Shown here one piece after another: positions 56,658-64,000 of a DNA stretch of 64,000 nt. Below the pieces are notes generated by a model. That model was not told where the DNA came from, made no database searches, and was given only the letters and a program-made list of their open reading frames with translations. A program made the position numbers and the translations under genes. Origin of the DNA: Desulfuromonas acetexigens (GTDB lineage: Bacteria; Desulfobacterota; Desulfuromonadia; Desulfuromonadales; Trichloromonadaceae); NCBI RefSeq assembly GCF_900111775.1, contig NZ_FOJJ01000012.1:186001-250000 (forward strand), given 5' to 3'. Numbering within the stretch: position 1 is the first letter of the stretch; each line of letters begins with the position of its first letter.

Positions 56658-57448
56658 AACTCGTCAAGCAGGGAAAACTTCATTATCTGCAACCCACTTG
56701 GGGGGAGACCGCCGGGATCCGTGCCGGTTTCACCACCCGCAACGGCGGCGTCAGCCGCGCCCCCTACAACTCGCTCAATCTCGGCTTCAATACCGATGAC
56801 CCCCGTTACAATGTGGAAGGCAATCGTTCGACCCTGGCTCGCGCGTTCGACCTGCAGCCCCATCAACTGCTGACGGTACAGCAGGTGCACGGCACCGACG
56901 TGCTGGTGGTCGATCAGCCCAATCCCGATCTTTCCCACTTTTTACAGGTGGAATGCGACGCGGTGATCACCAACCAGCCGGGCATGATGATCGGTGTCTT
57001 GGTGGCCGACTGTTTTCCGGTCCTCCTCCATGATCCGCTCAAGCAGGCCGCCGGCGTCGTTCATGTCGGCTGGCGGGGGGCTGCCGCCGGGATTCTCGGC
57101 AAGGCGGTGAAGGCCATGGCCGCCAGTTTCGGCTGTCGGGCGGCGGATCTTGTGGCCGCTGTCGGTCCCGGTATCGGCGCGCATAAATACGAGGTCGACC
57201 GCCAGGTCCGCGAGGCCTTCCGGGCCGGCGCCGGTCATTGGGAAGCGATTGCCGCGGAGGTTGATCTGGGCAAATGGCATCTCGACTTGCGCCGCGCCTG
57301 CCAGTTGCAACTGGCCGAGGCGGGCGTGCCGGAAGACGCCGTCGACGTGGCCGAGGAATGCACCTGCTGCCATCGCGAAATGCTCTTCTCCTATCGCCGC
57401 GATGCCGGAAAAACCGGCCGCCAGATGGGCTTTGTTCTCCTCGGTTGA
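56654..57448 (+). CDS. pgeF: YfiH/PgeF family protein (laccase-domain)
   Basis: 264 residues. Family marks are GFTTRNGGVSRAPYNSLNLG, QQVHGTDVLVVD, CDAVITNQPGMMIGVLVADCFPVLL and HVGWRGAAAGILGKAV, with the metal-type residues (His, Cys) of the family. The family edits peptidoglycan precursors, removing wrongly attached L-Ser from UDP-MurNAc, and is often next to rluD. Overlap of four bases with rluD. Confidence 0.9.
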   Translation: MKLVKQGKLHYLQPTWGETAGIRAGFTTRNGGVSRAPYNSLNLGFNTDDPRYNVEGNRSTLARAFDLQPHQLLTVQQVHGTDVLVVDQPNPDLSHFLQVECDAVITNQPGMMIGVLVADCFPVLLHDPLKQAAGVVHVGWRGAAAGILGKAVKAMAASFGCRAADLVAAVGPGIGAHKYEVDRQVREAFRAGAGHWEAIAAEVDLGKWHLDLRRACQLQLAEAGVPEDAVDVAEECTCCHREMLFSYRRDAGKTGRQMGFVLLG

Positions 57449-57472
57449 TCCCCCTCCCTCCTGATTCGATTT

Positions 57473-57497
57473 CCGCCGACGCCGCGCGCGTCGGCGG
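57473..57497. repeat. Perfect GC hairpin downstream of pgeF
   Basis: CCGCCGACGC (57473-57482) pairs with GCGTCGGCGG (57488-57497). No U-run follows; it may be a weak terminator or mRNA 3'-end stabiliser. Confidence 0.5.
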
Positions 57498-57629
57498 ATT
57501 CAGTATTTCCCCCACAGAAAAATCCCTGTTTTCCCTTATTGTGCAATCGGGTCGATCTGCATTAGATTAAAACCGCATGCGGCCGGTTTGTGACCGCTCT
57601 TATTCACCGCGAGCAGACAGAGGTTCTCC

Positions 57630-60600
57630 TTGCCCGAGCAGAAGCCATCGGCGCGATCTTTCGCGGCCGGCAAGTTCAGCCCGCCCGTGCTCGACCCGCA
57701 ACGCCATCTCCCCCGTACCCGGGTGATCGAAATATTGCGTCAGGCCGAGGCGCGCGGTCGACGAATCTTTCTGATCCGGGGCCAGGCCGGGCGGGGCAAG
57801 ACCACCCTGGCGCGGGAATTTCTCCAGGAATGCGACGCCCCCTTCCTCTGGTACCAGATGGGGGAGGAGGACCGCGATCCGGTCTTTTTCTGTGCCGCGC
57901 TACTTGAGGGCTTGCGGCGGCCGCTGGCACGGTTTCGCACCCCGCTTCTGGAGGCCATGCTCGACAAAGGGGAATTGGCCACGGGGGATGCCGAGCGGGC
58001 CGCCGAACTGCTCGCCACCGAACTCTCCGCTTTTCTTTCCGGACCCTTCTTCCTCGTGTTCGACGACCTGCATCTGATCGACGGGTCCCCCGCCAGCCTC
58101 GCCTTTTTTTCCTCTCTGTTGCAGTTCCTGCCCGTTGACGTCCGGGTGCTGGGTCTTTCCCGCTGGGCTCTGCCGCTATCCCTGGAAAAAAAATGTCTAC
58201 TGATCCTCGATAACGAGACGCTGGCCCTGAACCGGCAAGAGACGGTCGCGCTCTATGATCGGCTCTTCGACCTGGCGCCGACGGGGGAGACGCTCGATCT
58301 GGCGGTGCGCCGTAGCGAAGGCTGGATCATGGGGCTGGTGCTGATCGGCCGAGCCCTCGCCCGCTTCGGCGAGGATGCCGTGTGCAGCCGCTTGCACGGC
58401 ATGGAAAGTCTGGGGCAAGAGCAGGTTGAGGAGTTCTTCGGCGAGGAGGTTCTCGACGGGCTCGACGAGGAAATGCGGCACGGCCTGTTGCGGCTTGCCC
58501 TTTTCGACGATTTGCCCTTGCCGCTCATCGCCCGGGTCAGCGAGGACGAACGCGTGCCGGAGTTGCTCGCCGAACTCTCCCGGCATAATCTCTTCGTCCG
58601 TGCCGATGAGGAGGGGTGTACCTACGGCTTCCATCACCTTTTCCGCGACAGTCTGCGCAACCTGGGGCTACGGGAGCTTTCCGAGGAGGAGCGGCGGCGG
58701 GCGCTGGCGCGGGGTGGGCGCTGGTACCTGGAGGACGGTCGGATCGAGGAAGCCCTGGCCTGTCTGGCCGAAGCCCGGGATTATCCCGCTTGCGAGGCGC
58801 TGCTTAAGGATTTCGGCATGGCCTTGCTGGGAAGCAACCGCCTGAAAACCCTGGAAACGGCCCTGGGAACCCTTCCTGAACCGGTTATGGACGAGTACGC
58901 CGTCCTTGCCTTCTATTACGGCATGAGCCTGATGGATAGCTGTCCCGAACGCGCCCACGCCCTGCTGGAACAGGCCCGTGGCCGGTTCGCCGAGACCGGG
59001 ATGGCGCGGGGAGAGCTGCTGGCCTCGGCGCAGCTGATCCTCTTTCACCTCTTCATCGACGGTCGCTTCAATCTCGCCGCGCCGCTTCTGGGTCGCGCCG
59101 AAAGGCTTCTGGCCGGACTCGAATCGACCCTCCCTCCGATCATGCTCATCCAGGTCAATCATGCCTTGGCGGCGGGACACTATTTTATTTATGGCGACGG
59201 CGAAGCCGTGCCGCGTTACGCCGGTCATGCCTGGGAACTGGCGAAACAGCACGATTACGACAATCTGCTGGCCGGAATCACCATCATTCAAGGCTACCAC
59301 TACGCGGTGCGGGGGCACTGGGAGAGCTTTCGCGCCAAGGCGGAAGAAGCCCAGGAACTGCTCGCCAATCCCCGGGTGAGCCCCTTGCATCGCTTGTACC
59401 TGCGGCTGATGCAGCTCAACCTCTTGAGCTTGCAAGGGGATCTCGTCAACTATCACCGGCAGCGCGCCGTCATCGAGGAGATCTTCAGCCGCGACCTGCT
59501 GGTCAAGACCACCTTGGGTCCGCTTTTCTGGGTGCTCGACATCGACGTCGCTCTTGCCGAGGGGCGTCTTGACGAGGCCGCGACCTTTGTCCGAATGGGC
59601 CTCGATTCGGGCTACGCCGCCGGCAACCCCCATCTGCGCGGCATGTATCGCCAGTACCAGGCCTTTCTTCTGGCGCTGGCGGACCGCCGCCCAGAAGCGC
59701 TGGCGGCGGTGGACGAGGCGCTGGCCCTGCGGAACGAGGCCGGGGGGCGCCTCTTTACGGCGATCAATCGCATGATTCTCGGCGCCGCCTGTGTCCGGCT
59801 CGGTGAGCCGGAGCGGGCCGAGCGCTTGCTGGAAGAGGCCATTCGCCTTTGCGAAGATCTCGACGAACACTTTACCCGAATCGGCGCCCTAGCCTTTCGT
59901 GGGCTGCTGCGCCTTTCCCTGGGACGGACTGAGGAGGCCGGCGCCGACATCCGCGGTGCCATGGTCGGACTCAAGAACAATCATCTCCGCCATTTTTACC
60001 TGGCCACGCCGACCCTGCTGCAGGAATTCCTGGCCGCCGCCGGCCGTCTCGGCATCGAGGTCGAGACCGCCCGTGCCATCGCCGCCCGTCAGCTCGACCT
60101 GGCCCTGCTCGACAAGGGGCGGATCTTGCCCCGATTGCATATTCGGACGCTCGGGCCGCTGGTGATGAGCCTCGATCGGCGTATGGAGTTGCGGGAGGGG
60201 GTCTGGAGCCCGGCGCAACGGGCCTTCTGGGCGCTGCTTCTGTCGGAAAAGGAGCGGTCGCTGCCGCAGGAACGGATGCAGCTGGGACTCTGGCCGGAGA
60301 GCCCGGCGGACAAATCCCGGGCCAGCTTCGACACCCTGCTCTCCCGGGCGCGGCGGGTGCTCGATGCCGCCTGCCATCCCCTCTCCGCCAAAAACTACCT
60401 GGAACTCAAGCGCGGTGTTCTGGCCCTGATCAACTGCCATGCCGAGGACGAGGATTTTTCCGCGGAGATCGTCAGCGGCCTGCGGCTGGCCCGGCAGGGG
60501 CGTCCCTGGCAGGCGGGAAACCGCCTCTATCGGGGTTTGCGCCTCTGGCGGGGAGGCTACCTGAGCCAGGTCGAGGTTGAGGATGAGCAGCTTCTGGCGC

Positions 60601-60908
60601 GCCGTTCCGAACTGGAACGCCTCTACCTGCAGGGGGTGCTGGCCTGGGGCGGGCTTCTGGTCACGGCCGGGCGCGACGACGAGGCCCTCGATCTTTACAA
60701 CGAAGCCCTGCGCGTCGATCCCACCCAGCATGACCTGGTCAAGGCTCTCTATGAACTGCACAGCCGGGGTAATGCACCGACAGCGGCCCGGCGCATGTTG
60801 GAGCAGTACCGTAAAGCCCTCGCTCGGGCCGACTACGAGCCGGATGAAATCGATGCCATCGTCGAATCCCTGTGGGTTCCGCAGCCGGAAAAGCGCGGAA
60901 ATTTCTGA
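57630..60908 (+). CDS. STAND ATPase - SARP-type (BTAD) transcriptional regulator
   Basis: 1092 residues. An AAA/STAND ATPase begins with Walker A GQAGRGKTTLA (residues 51-61) and Walker B FLVFDDLHLID (141-151), as in MalT. The middle (about 370-820) is a helical repeat region of TPR type. The C-terminus is a winged helix (about 835-930; LHIRTLGPLVM, LGLWPESPADKSRASFDTLLSRARRVL) followed by a BTAD-type TPR domain (GGYLSQVEVEDEQLLARRSE, RVDPTQHDLVKALYELHSRG). The start is TTG 57630, behind AGAGG; no better start was found. A regulator that would respond to a small ligand and ATP. Target genes unknown. Confidence 0.85.
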   Translation: MPEQKPSARSFAAGKFSPPVLDPQRHLPRTRVIEILRQAEARGRRIFLIRGQAGRGKTTLAREFLQECDAPFLWYQMGEEDRDPVFFCAALLEGLRRPLARFRTPLLEAMLDKGELATGDAERAAELLATELSAFLSGPFFLVFDDLHLIDGSPASLAFFSSLLQFLPVDVRVLGLSRWALPLSLEKKCLLILDNETLALNRQETVALYDRLFDLAPTGETLDLAVRRSEGWIMGLVLIGRALARFGEDAVCSRLHGMESLGQEQVEEFFGEEVLDGLDEEMRHGLLRLALFDDLPLPLIARVSEDERVPELLAELSRHNLFVRADEEGCTYGFHHLFRDSLRNLGLRELSEEERRRALARGGRWYLEDGRIEEALACLAEARDYPACEALLKDFGMALLGSNRLKTLETALGTLPEPVMDEYAVLAFYYGMSLMDSCPERAHALLEQARGRFAETGMARGELLASAQLILFHLFIDGRFNLAAPLLGRAERLLAGLESTLPPIMLIQVNHALAAGHYFIYGDGEAVPRYAGHAWELAKQHDYDNLLAGITIIQGYHYAVRGHWESFRAKAEEAQELLANPRVSPLHRLYLRLMQLNLLSLQGDLVNYHRQRAVIEEIFSRDLLVKTTLGPLFWVLDIDVALAEGRLDEAATFVRMGLDSGYAAGNPHLRGMYRQYQAFLLALADRRPEALAAVDEALALRNEAGGRLFTAINRMILGAACVRLGEPERAERLLEEAIRLCEDLDEHFTRIGALAFRGLLRLSLGRTEEAGADIRGAMVGLKNNHLRHFYLATPTLLQEFLAAAGRLGIEVETARAIAARQLDLALLDKGRILPRLHIRTLGPLVMSLDRRMELREGVWSPAQRAFWALLLSEKERSLPQERMQLGLWPESPADKSRASFDTLLSRARRVLDAACHPLSAKNYLELKRGVLALINCHAEDEDFSAEIVSGLRLARQGRPWQAGNRLYRGLRLWRGGYLSQVEVEDEQLLARRSELERLYLQGVLAWGGLLVTAGRDDEALDLYNEALRVDPTQHDLVKALYELHSRGNAPTAARRMLEQYRKALARADYEPDEIDAIVESLWVPQPEKRGNF

Positions 60909-61004
60909 AAAAGCAGGAATTCCCCCATCTGTAAGAAATTTGTCAGATCGCGGCGGTAGGATAAGGACAATAAATGACTAAAATACTCATTCGGAGACGC
61001 GGCG

Positions 61005-61226
61005 ATGGAGAAGCACTGTCCCTATGTGGAGCGTTGCGGGTTTTTTGACAAATACGGCCATCGGTCGAGCCGCACCTGGAAAAATCTGGTGGCACTCTAC
61101 TGTCAGGGTGGGCTCTGTCACTGCTGTACCCTCTACCGTCGTTACGCTACTGGCCGTCTATCCCTGGAGGATGACCTGCTGCCTACCGGCGAGCCGGTTC
61201 CTCTCCCCTTTCATGCCTTGCCCTGA
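61005..61226 (+). CDS. Cysteine-rich small protein (73 aa)
   Basis: 73 residues from ATG 61005, behind CGGAGACGCGG. CPYVERCGFF and CQGGLCHCCTLYRRY give seven Cys in the first half, likely to bind a metal or cluster. WKNLVALYCQGG resembles short Cys-rich appendages seen in Desulfuromonadales signalling proteins as I recall them. It lies between the STAND regulator and the response regulator, suggesting a joint role. Confidence 0.65.
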   Translation: MEKHCPYVERCGFFDKYGHRSSRTWKNLVALYCQGGLCHCCTLYRRYATGRLSLEDDLLPTGEPVPLPFHALP

Positions 61227-61273
61227 GGGGGAATGATGTCGGTTCGACAGTCTAATATGCCGGGAAGCCATCT

Positions 61274-61921
61274 ATGAGCACAGGGATTCTCTACGTTGAC
61301 GATCATGAGATTTTTCATGAATGTATGCGCCAGATGTTCACTCAGCGCAACGACATGCAGATTCTCGCCATCGCTAGCAACGGCCAGACGGCGGTGCGCC
61401 TCGCCACCGAGCTGCGCCCCGATGTCGTGGTCATGGATGTACGCCTGCCCGGACTCAACGGCATCGAAGCGACGCGAAAAATCCTCTCGACCCAGCCTCG
61501 CGCCCGGATCATCGGCCTCTCCGGCTATACCGACCGGCAGACCGTGCTCGCCATGATCAAGGCCGGCGCTCGCGGCTACGTGGTCAAGGATGCCGCCTTT
61601 AACGAGCTGATCCAGGCGATTCAGGCGGTCGCCTCGGGGAAAATGTACCTCAGTCCCGGCATCACCTCGGTCATGCTCGAGGAATTGATCGCCCCGGCCC
61701 ACGCCGATGGCGCCGCCGCCGGACTGCTGCTGAGCCGGCGGGAGGAAGAAGTGCTGCGGTTGGCGGTGGATGGCTTCTCATCCAAGGACATCGCTGACCA
61801 TCTTGGGCTCAGCCCGAAAACGATCGAAACCCATCGGTCGCGGATCATGAAAAAGCTGGGACTGAAATCCTTCGCCGATCTGGTCAAATACGCGGTGCGC
61901 GAGGGATTGACCAGCGCTTGA
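61274..61921 (+). CDS. NarL/FixJ-type response regulator
   Basis: 215 residues. Receiver domain: ILYVDDHEIFHECM (acidic pocket), VVVMDVRLPGLNG (phospho-acceptor Asp) and GYVVKDA (Lys). The C-terminal LuxR-type helix-turn-helix reads SRREEEVLRLAVDGFSSKDIADHLGLSPKTIETHRS. No sensor kinase gene is within the window, so the partner is elsewhere. The gene ends near a structured region and terminator. Confidence 0.92.
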   Translation: MSTGILYVDDHEIFHECMRQMFTQRNDMQILAIASNGQTAVRLATELRPDVVVMDVRLPGLNGIEATRKILSTQPRARIIGLSGYTDRQTVLAMIKAGARGYVVKDAAFNELIQAIQAVASGKMYLSPGITSVMLEELIAPAHADGAAAGLLLSRREEEVLRLAVDGFSSKDIADHLGLSPKTIETHRSRIMKKLGLKSFADLVKYAVREGLTSA

Positions 61922-62004
61922 GTGAAAAATCAGGGAATTCCCCACAGAAAAATACACAACTCACCGGATTGCATTGTAGAGGCGGAATATTTTAAAGTTG
62001 TGAT

Positions 62005-62072
62005 GTCCGGAATACAGCGGTAAGGCCAGGGAGTTTCCGCCTCCCTTCCCCAGCGCCACCGCATGATCCGGA
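62005..62072 (+). other. Extended structured RNA-like element after the response regulator
   Basis: Three nested stems: TCCGG (62005-62009) with CCGGA (62068-62072), GCGGT (62017-62021) with ACCGC (62058-62062), and GGGAG (62029-62033) with CTCCC (62041-62045). The whole intergenic stretch 61922-62213 has no other gene. The element could be part of the 3' UTR or a separate RNA ending at 62162. Confidence 0.45.
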
Positions 62073-62117
62073 ATTAAATCGGCTTTCGGGCCGTTATGGC
62101 GTTATCTGCAGGAGGGG

Positions 62118-62162
62118 ATGGCGCGCGACGCAAGGCAACTTACGTCGCGCGCCATTTTTTTG
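62118..62162 (+). terminator. Rho-independent terminator
   Basis: ATGGCGCGCGACG pairs with CGTCGCGCGCCAT across a 12-nt loop, then TTTTTTT. It closes the plus-strand signalling group and may also act for the convergent trkH. Confidence 0.9.
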
Positions 62163-62213
62163 TGCGCGATTACCCGCGCCGTTTCCCTGGCTGGGTGTTT
62201 TCCATCAGCTGGA

Positions 62214-63656
62214 TTATTTTTTCCAGAAGGAGGGGAAGAGGAGCACCAATACGGTGAAGAGTTCCAGGCGGCCGAGGAGCATGCAGCAGGTCAGGACGCC
62301 TTTGCCGAAGTCCGGAACGTGGGCGAAGTTATCCACCGGGCCGACCGAGCCGAGCCCCGGGCCGATGTTGCTCAGGGTGGCGATGACGGAAGTCGTCGCC
62401 GATACCAGATCCATGCCGGTGGCGGTCATGAGCAGCGAGGCGGCGACAAAAATGCCCATATAGAGGGCGAAAAAGCCGAGGATCGATTGCATGACGTCGC
62501 GGTCCACCGGCGTTTCCCCGAGCTTGACCAGGCGCACCGCCTTGGGATGGATGAGTTTGAACAGCTGGTTGCGCACATGCTTGAAGAGTAGCAGGATGCG
62601 TGCGACCTTCATGCCGCCGCCGGTGGAGCCGGCGCAGCCGCCGACGAACATGAGCAGCACCAATAGAAACTGGGCGGGTAACGCCCAAAGTTCAAAGTCG
62701 GCGGTGCCGAAGCCGGTGGTGGTCAAAATCGACGTGACCTGAAAAGCGCTGTAGCGAAAGTTCTCCGTCACCGAAGTATAGACCGTTCCCTGGTTGAAAT
62801 AGACCAGAGCGGCGACGGCACCGAGGGTGATGGCGAGATAGAGGCGGAACTCCTCGTTGCGGAAAAACTCCCGGGGGCGGCCGCGCAGGGCATGATAGTG
62901 GAGGGAGAAGTTGATCCCGGCGAGGAACATGAAGAGGGTGATCACCCCGTCGATATAGGCACTGTCATAGGCTGCCACCGAGGCATTGCGGGTGGAAAAG
63001 CCTCCGGTTGCGAGAGTGGCGAAGGCGTGACAGAGGGCTTCGTAGAAGGTCATCCCGCCGAGCATGAGCAACAGGGTTTCAACGGCGGTGAGTAGGAGAT
63101 AAACTCCCCAGAGGAGCTTGGCCGTATCCTGGATGCGTGGTTTGAGGCGGTCGGCGGTGGGGCCGGGAACCTCGGCCTTGAAGAGCTGCATGCCGCCGAC
63201 GCCGAGCATAGGCAGGATCGCCAGGGAGAGGACGATGATCCCCATCCCCCCGAGCCAGTGGGTGAGGGCCCGCCAGAAGAGGATGCTTTCGGGCAGCCCT
63301 TCGATCACCCTGAGAATGGTCGAGCCGGTGGTAGTGAAGCCGCTCATCGTCTCGAAGACGGCATCCAAAGGCGCCGGAATGGCGCCACTCAGGATAAAGG
63401 GAAGGGCGCCGAAGAGGGCGTAGAAGAGCCAACCGAAGGTGACGATGGCGAAGCCTTCCCGTACCGAGAATTCCATGCCGCCCCGGCAGCCCTTGAAGAG
63501 AAGCAGGCCGACCGTCAGTGAAATCCCCGAGGAGAGGAGAAAGGCGCCGGCGGCGCCGTCGGCGAAATAGAGGGAAAAAGGGATCGGCGTCAACAAGGCG
63601 CCACCGAGGAAAATGAGCAGGGCGCCGAGGATGCGCAGTGTGGCGGGGGCGTTCAT
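62214..63656 (-). CDS. trkH: TrkH family potassium uptake protein
   Basis: 480 residues with about ten membrane segments. The selectivity-filter regions read SGFTTTGSTIL, ATGGFSTRNAS, TTTGFGTADFELW and TSVIATLSNIGPGLGS, which are the four P-loops of the TrkH/KtrB fold. It forms the K+ translocating subunit with TrkA. It starts directly after the trkA stop (TAGATG), so the two genes are translationally coupled. Confidence 0.95.
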   Translation of the reverse strand: MNAPATLRILGALLIFLGGALLTPIPFSLYFADGAAGAFLLSSGISLTVGLLLFKGCRGGMEFSVREGFAIVTFGWLFYALFGALPFILSGAIPAPLDAVFETMSGFTTTGSTILRVIEGLPESILFWRALTHWLGGMGIIVLSLAILPMLGVGGMQLFKAEVPGPTADRLKPRIQDTAKLLWGVYLLLTAVETLLLMLGGMTFYEALCHAFATLATGGFSTRNASVAAYDSAYIDGVITLFMFLAGINFSLHYHALRGRPREFFRNEEFRLYLAITLGAVAALVYFNQGTVYTSVTENFRYSAFQVTSILTTTGFGTADFELWALPAQFLLVLLMFVGGCAGSTGGGMKVARILLLFKHVRNQLFKLIHPKAVRLVKLGETPVDRDVMQSILGFFALYMGIFVAASLLMTATGMDLVSATTSVIATLSNIGPGLGSVGPVDNFAHVPDFGKGVLTCCMLLGRLELFTVLVLLFPSFWKK

Positions 63657-64000
63657 CTACTCGAAAAACCTTTCGATTTTGCCCAGAGCAGCGGGCAGGG
63701 CGAAGACCACGACCCGATCCCCCGCCTGCAGATGGCAGTCCCCGGTGGGGATGGTGTACGTTTCCCCGTGCATCACCGCGCCGATGATCGCTCCGGCCGG
63801 GAAGTGCAGTTTGCGCAGGGGGATGCCGATCTTTTCGCTGTCCGGCTTGATGAGGATTTCCATGACCTCGGCGTTGCTCCCCTCGATGGCCGCCAGGGAA
63901 ATGACGCCGCCGCGCCGCACGTATTTGAGGATTGCACCGGCGGCGGCCTGACGGGGGGAGACGCAGGCGTCGATGCCGAGGGAGGGGGCGAGATTGAGCA
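63657..64000 (-). CDS. trkA: Trk system potassium regulatory subunit TrkA, C-terminal part (5' end outside window)
   Basis: The frame is open to the window edge, giving the last 113 residues. LGIDACVSPRQAAAGAILKY followed by GNAEV-like text (IEGSNAEVMEILIKPDSEKI), IIGAVMHGETYTIPTGDCHL and DRVVVFALPAALGKIERFF match the end of a RCK_N and the RCK_C domain of TrkA. It binds NAD(H) and gates the K+ channel TrkH. Confidence 0.92.
   Translation of the reverse strand, partial: LNLAPSLGIDACVSPRQAAAGAILKYVRRGGVISLAAIEGSNAEVMEILIKPDSEKIGIPLRKLHFPAGAIIGAVMHGETYTIPTGDCHLQAGDRVVVFALPAALGKIERFFE

Overview
The window looks like a chromosomal segment of a GC-rich, anaerobic, metal- or sulfur-respiring bacterium of the Desulfuromonadales (Desulfuromonas/Geobacter-like). 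This is an inference from a giant multiheme c-type cytochrome, the order rho-rpmE-thyX-prfA-prmC-murA-his, a yqeY-cvpA-mutS2-dnaG-rpoD-tRNA block, anaerobe markers (rubredoxin, ferredoxin) and SAM-I riboswitches in front of methionine genes. No phage, integrase, transposase or CRISPR array was seen. About 70 features can be supported.

Layout. 1-2323: 3' end of an aminopeptidase N gene, an SDR-family protein and a DUF2835 protein. 2357-8094: a cytochrome operon. It has a GTATAC-repeat site, a 1530-residue protein with 77 CXXCH motifs by my count, a 12-heme companion and a strong terminator. 8121-13082 (minus): an Slp-type lipoprotein with an aromatic tail, a LOG protein, a YkgJ-type protein, RNase P RNA, a zinc-ribbon protein, a NIF3 protein and a CAU tRNA. 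13135-20117 (minus): rpoD, dnaG, mutS2, cvpA, yqeY. 20149-32418 (minus): rho, rpmE, thyX, prfA, prmC, murA, hisG, hisD, hisB, hisH, hisA, hisF, hisIE. A ParE/RelE-type toxin-antitoxin pair lies between hisA and hisF, and many palindromic repeats sit between the genes. 32868-35851 (minus): lipoprotein, MFS transporter, gluQRS.

36022-46953 (plus) is a complete sulfur assimilation and methionine region: an IscR-like Rrf2 regulator, a DUF2061 protein, cysH, cysD, cysN fused to a degenerate cysC, a siroheme sulfite/nitrite reductase, cysK, SAM riboswitch, metB-like and metC-like genes, a second SAM riboswitch, and metX. The genes describe sulfate -> APS -> sulfite -> sulfide -> cysteine, then homocysteine from O-acetylhomoserine. 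The pathway bypasses PAPS, which fits the decayed APS kinase domain. A probable unannotated small RNA lies on the minus strand at 36523-36603.

47593-54358 (minus): sucB, sucA, lipA, ferredoxin, rubredoxin (52 aa, easily missed), elbB and an XRE-cupin regulator. 54529-61921 (plus): HAD hydrolase, an orphan 89-aa protein, an RluA-type pseudouridine synthase, a YfiH/PgeF protein, then a signalling group made of a STAND ATPase-SARP regulator, a Cys-rich mini-protein and a NarL-type response regulator. 62214-64000 (minus): trkH and the 3' part of trkA.

Two repeat families stand out. One is a GTAGGGGC palindrome (eight loci) that resembles REP elements and supplies the TAG stop codon of four genes. 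The other is a ~120 bp element present as two inverted copies flanking hisIE.
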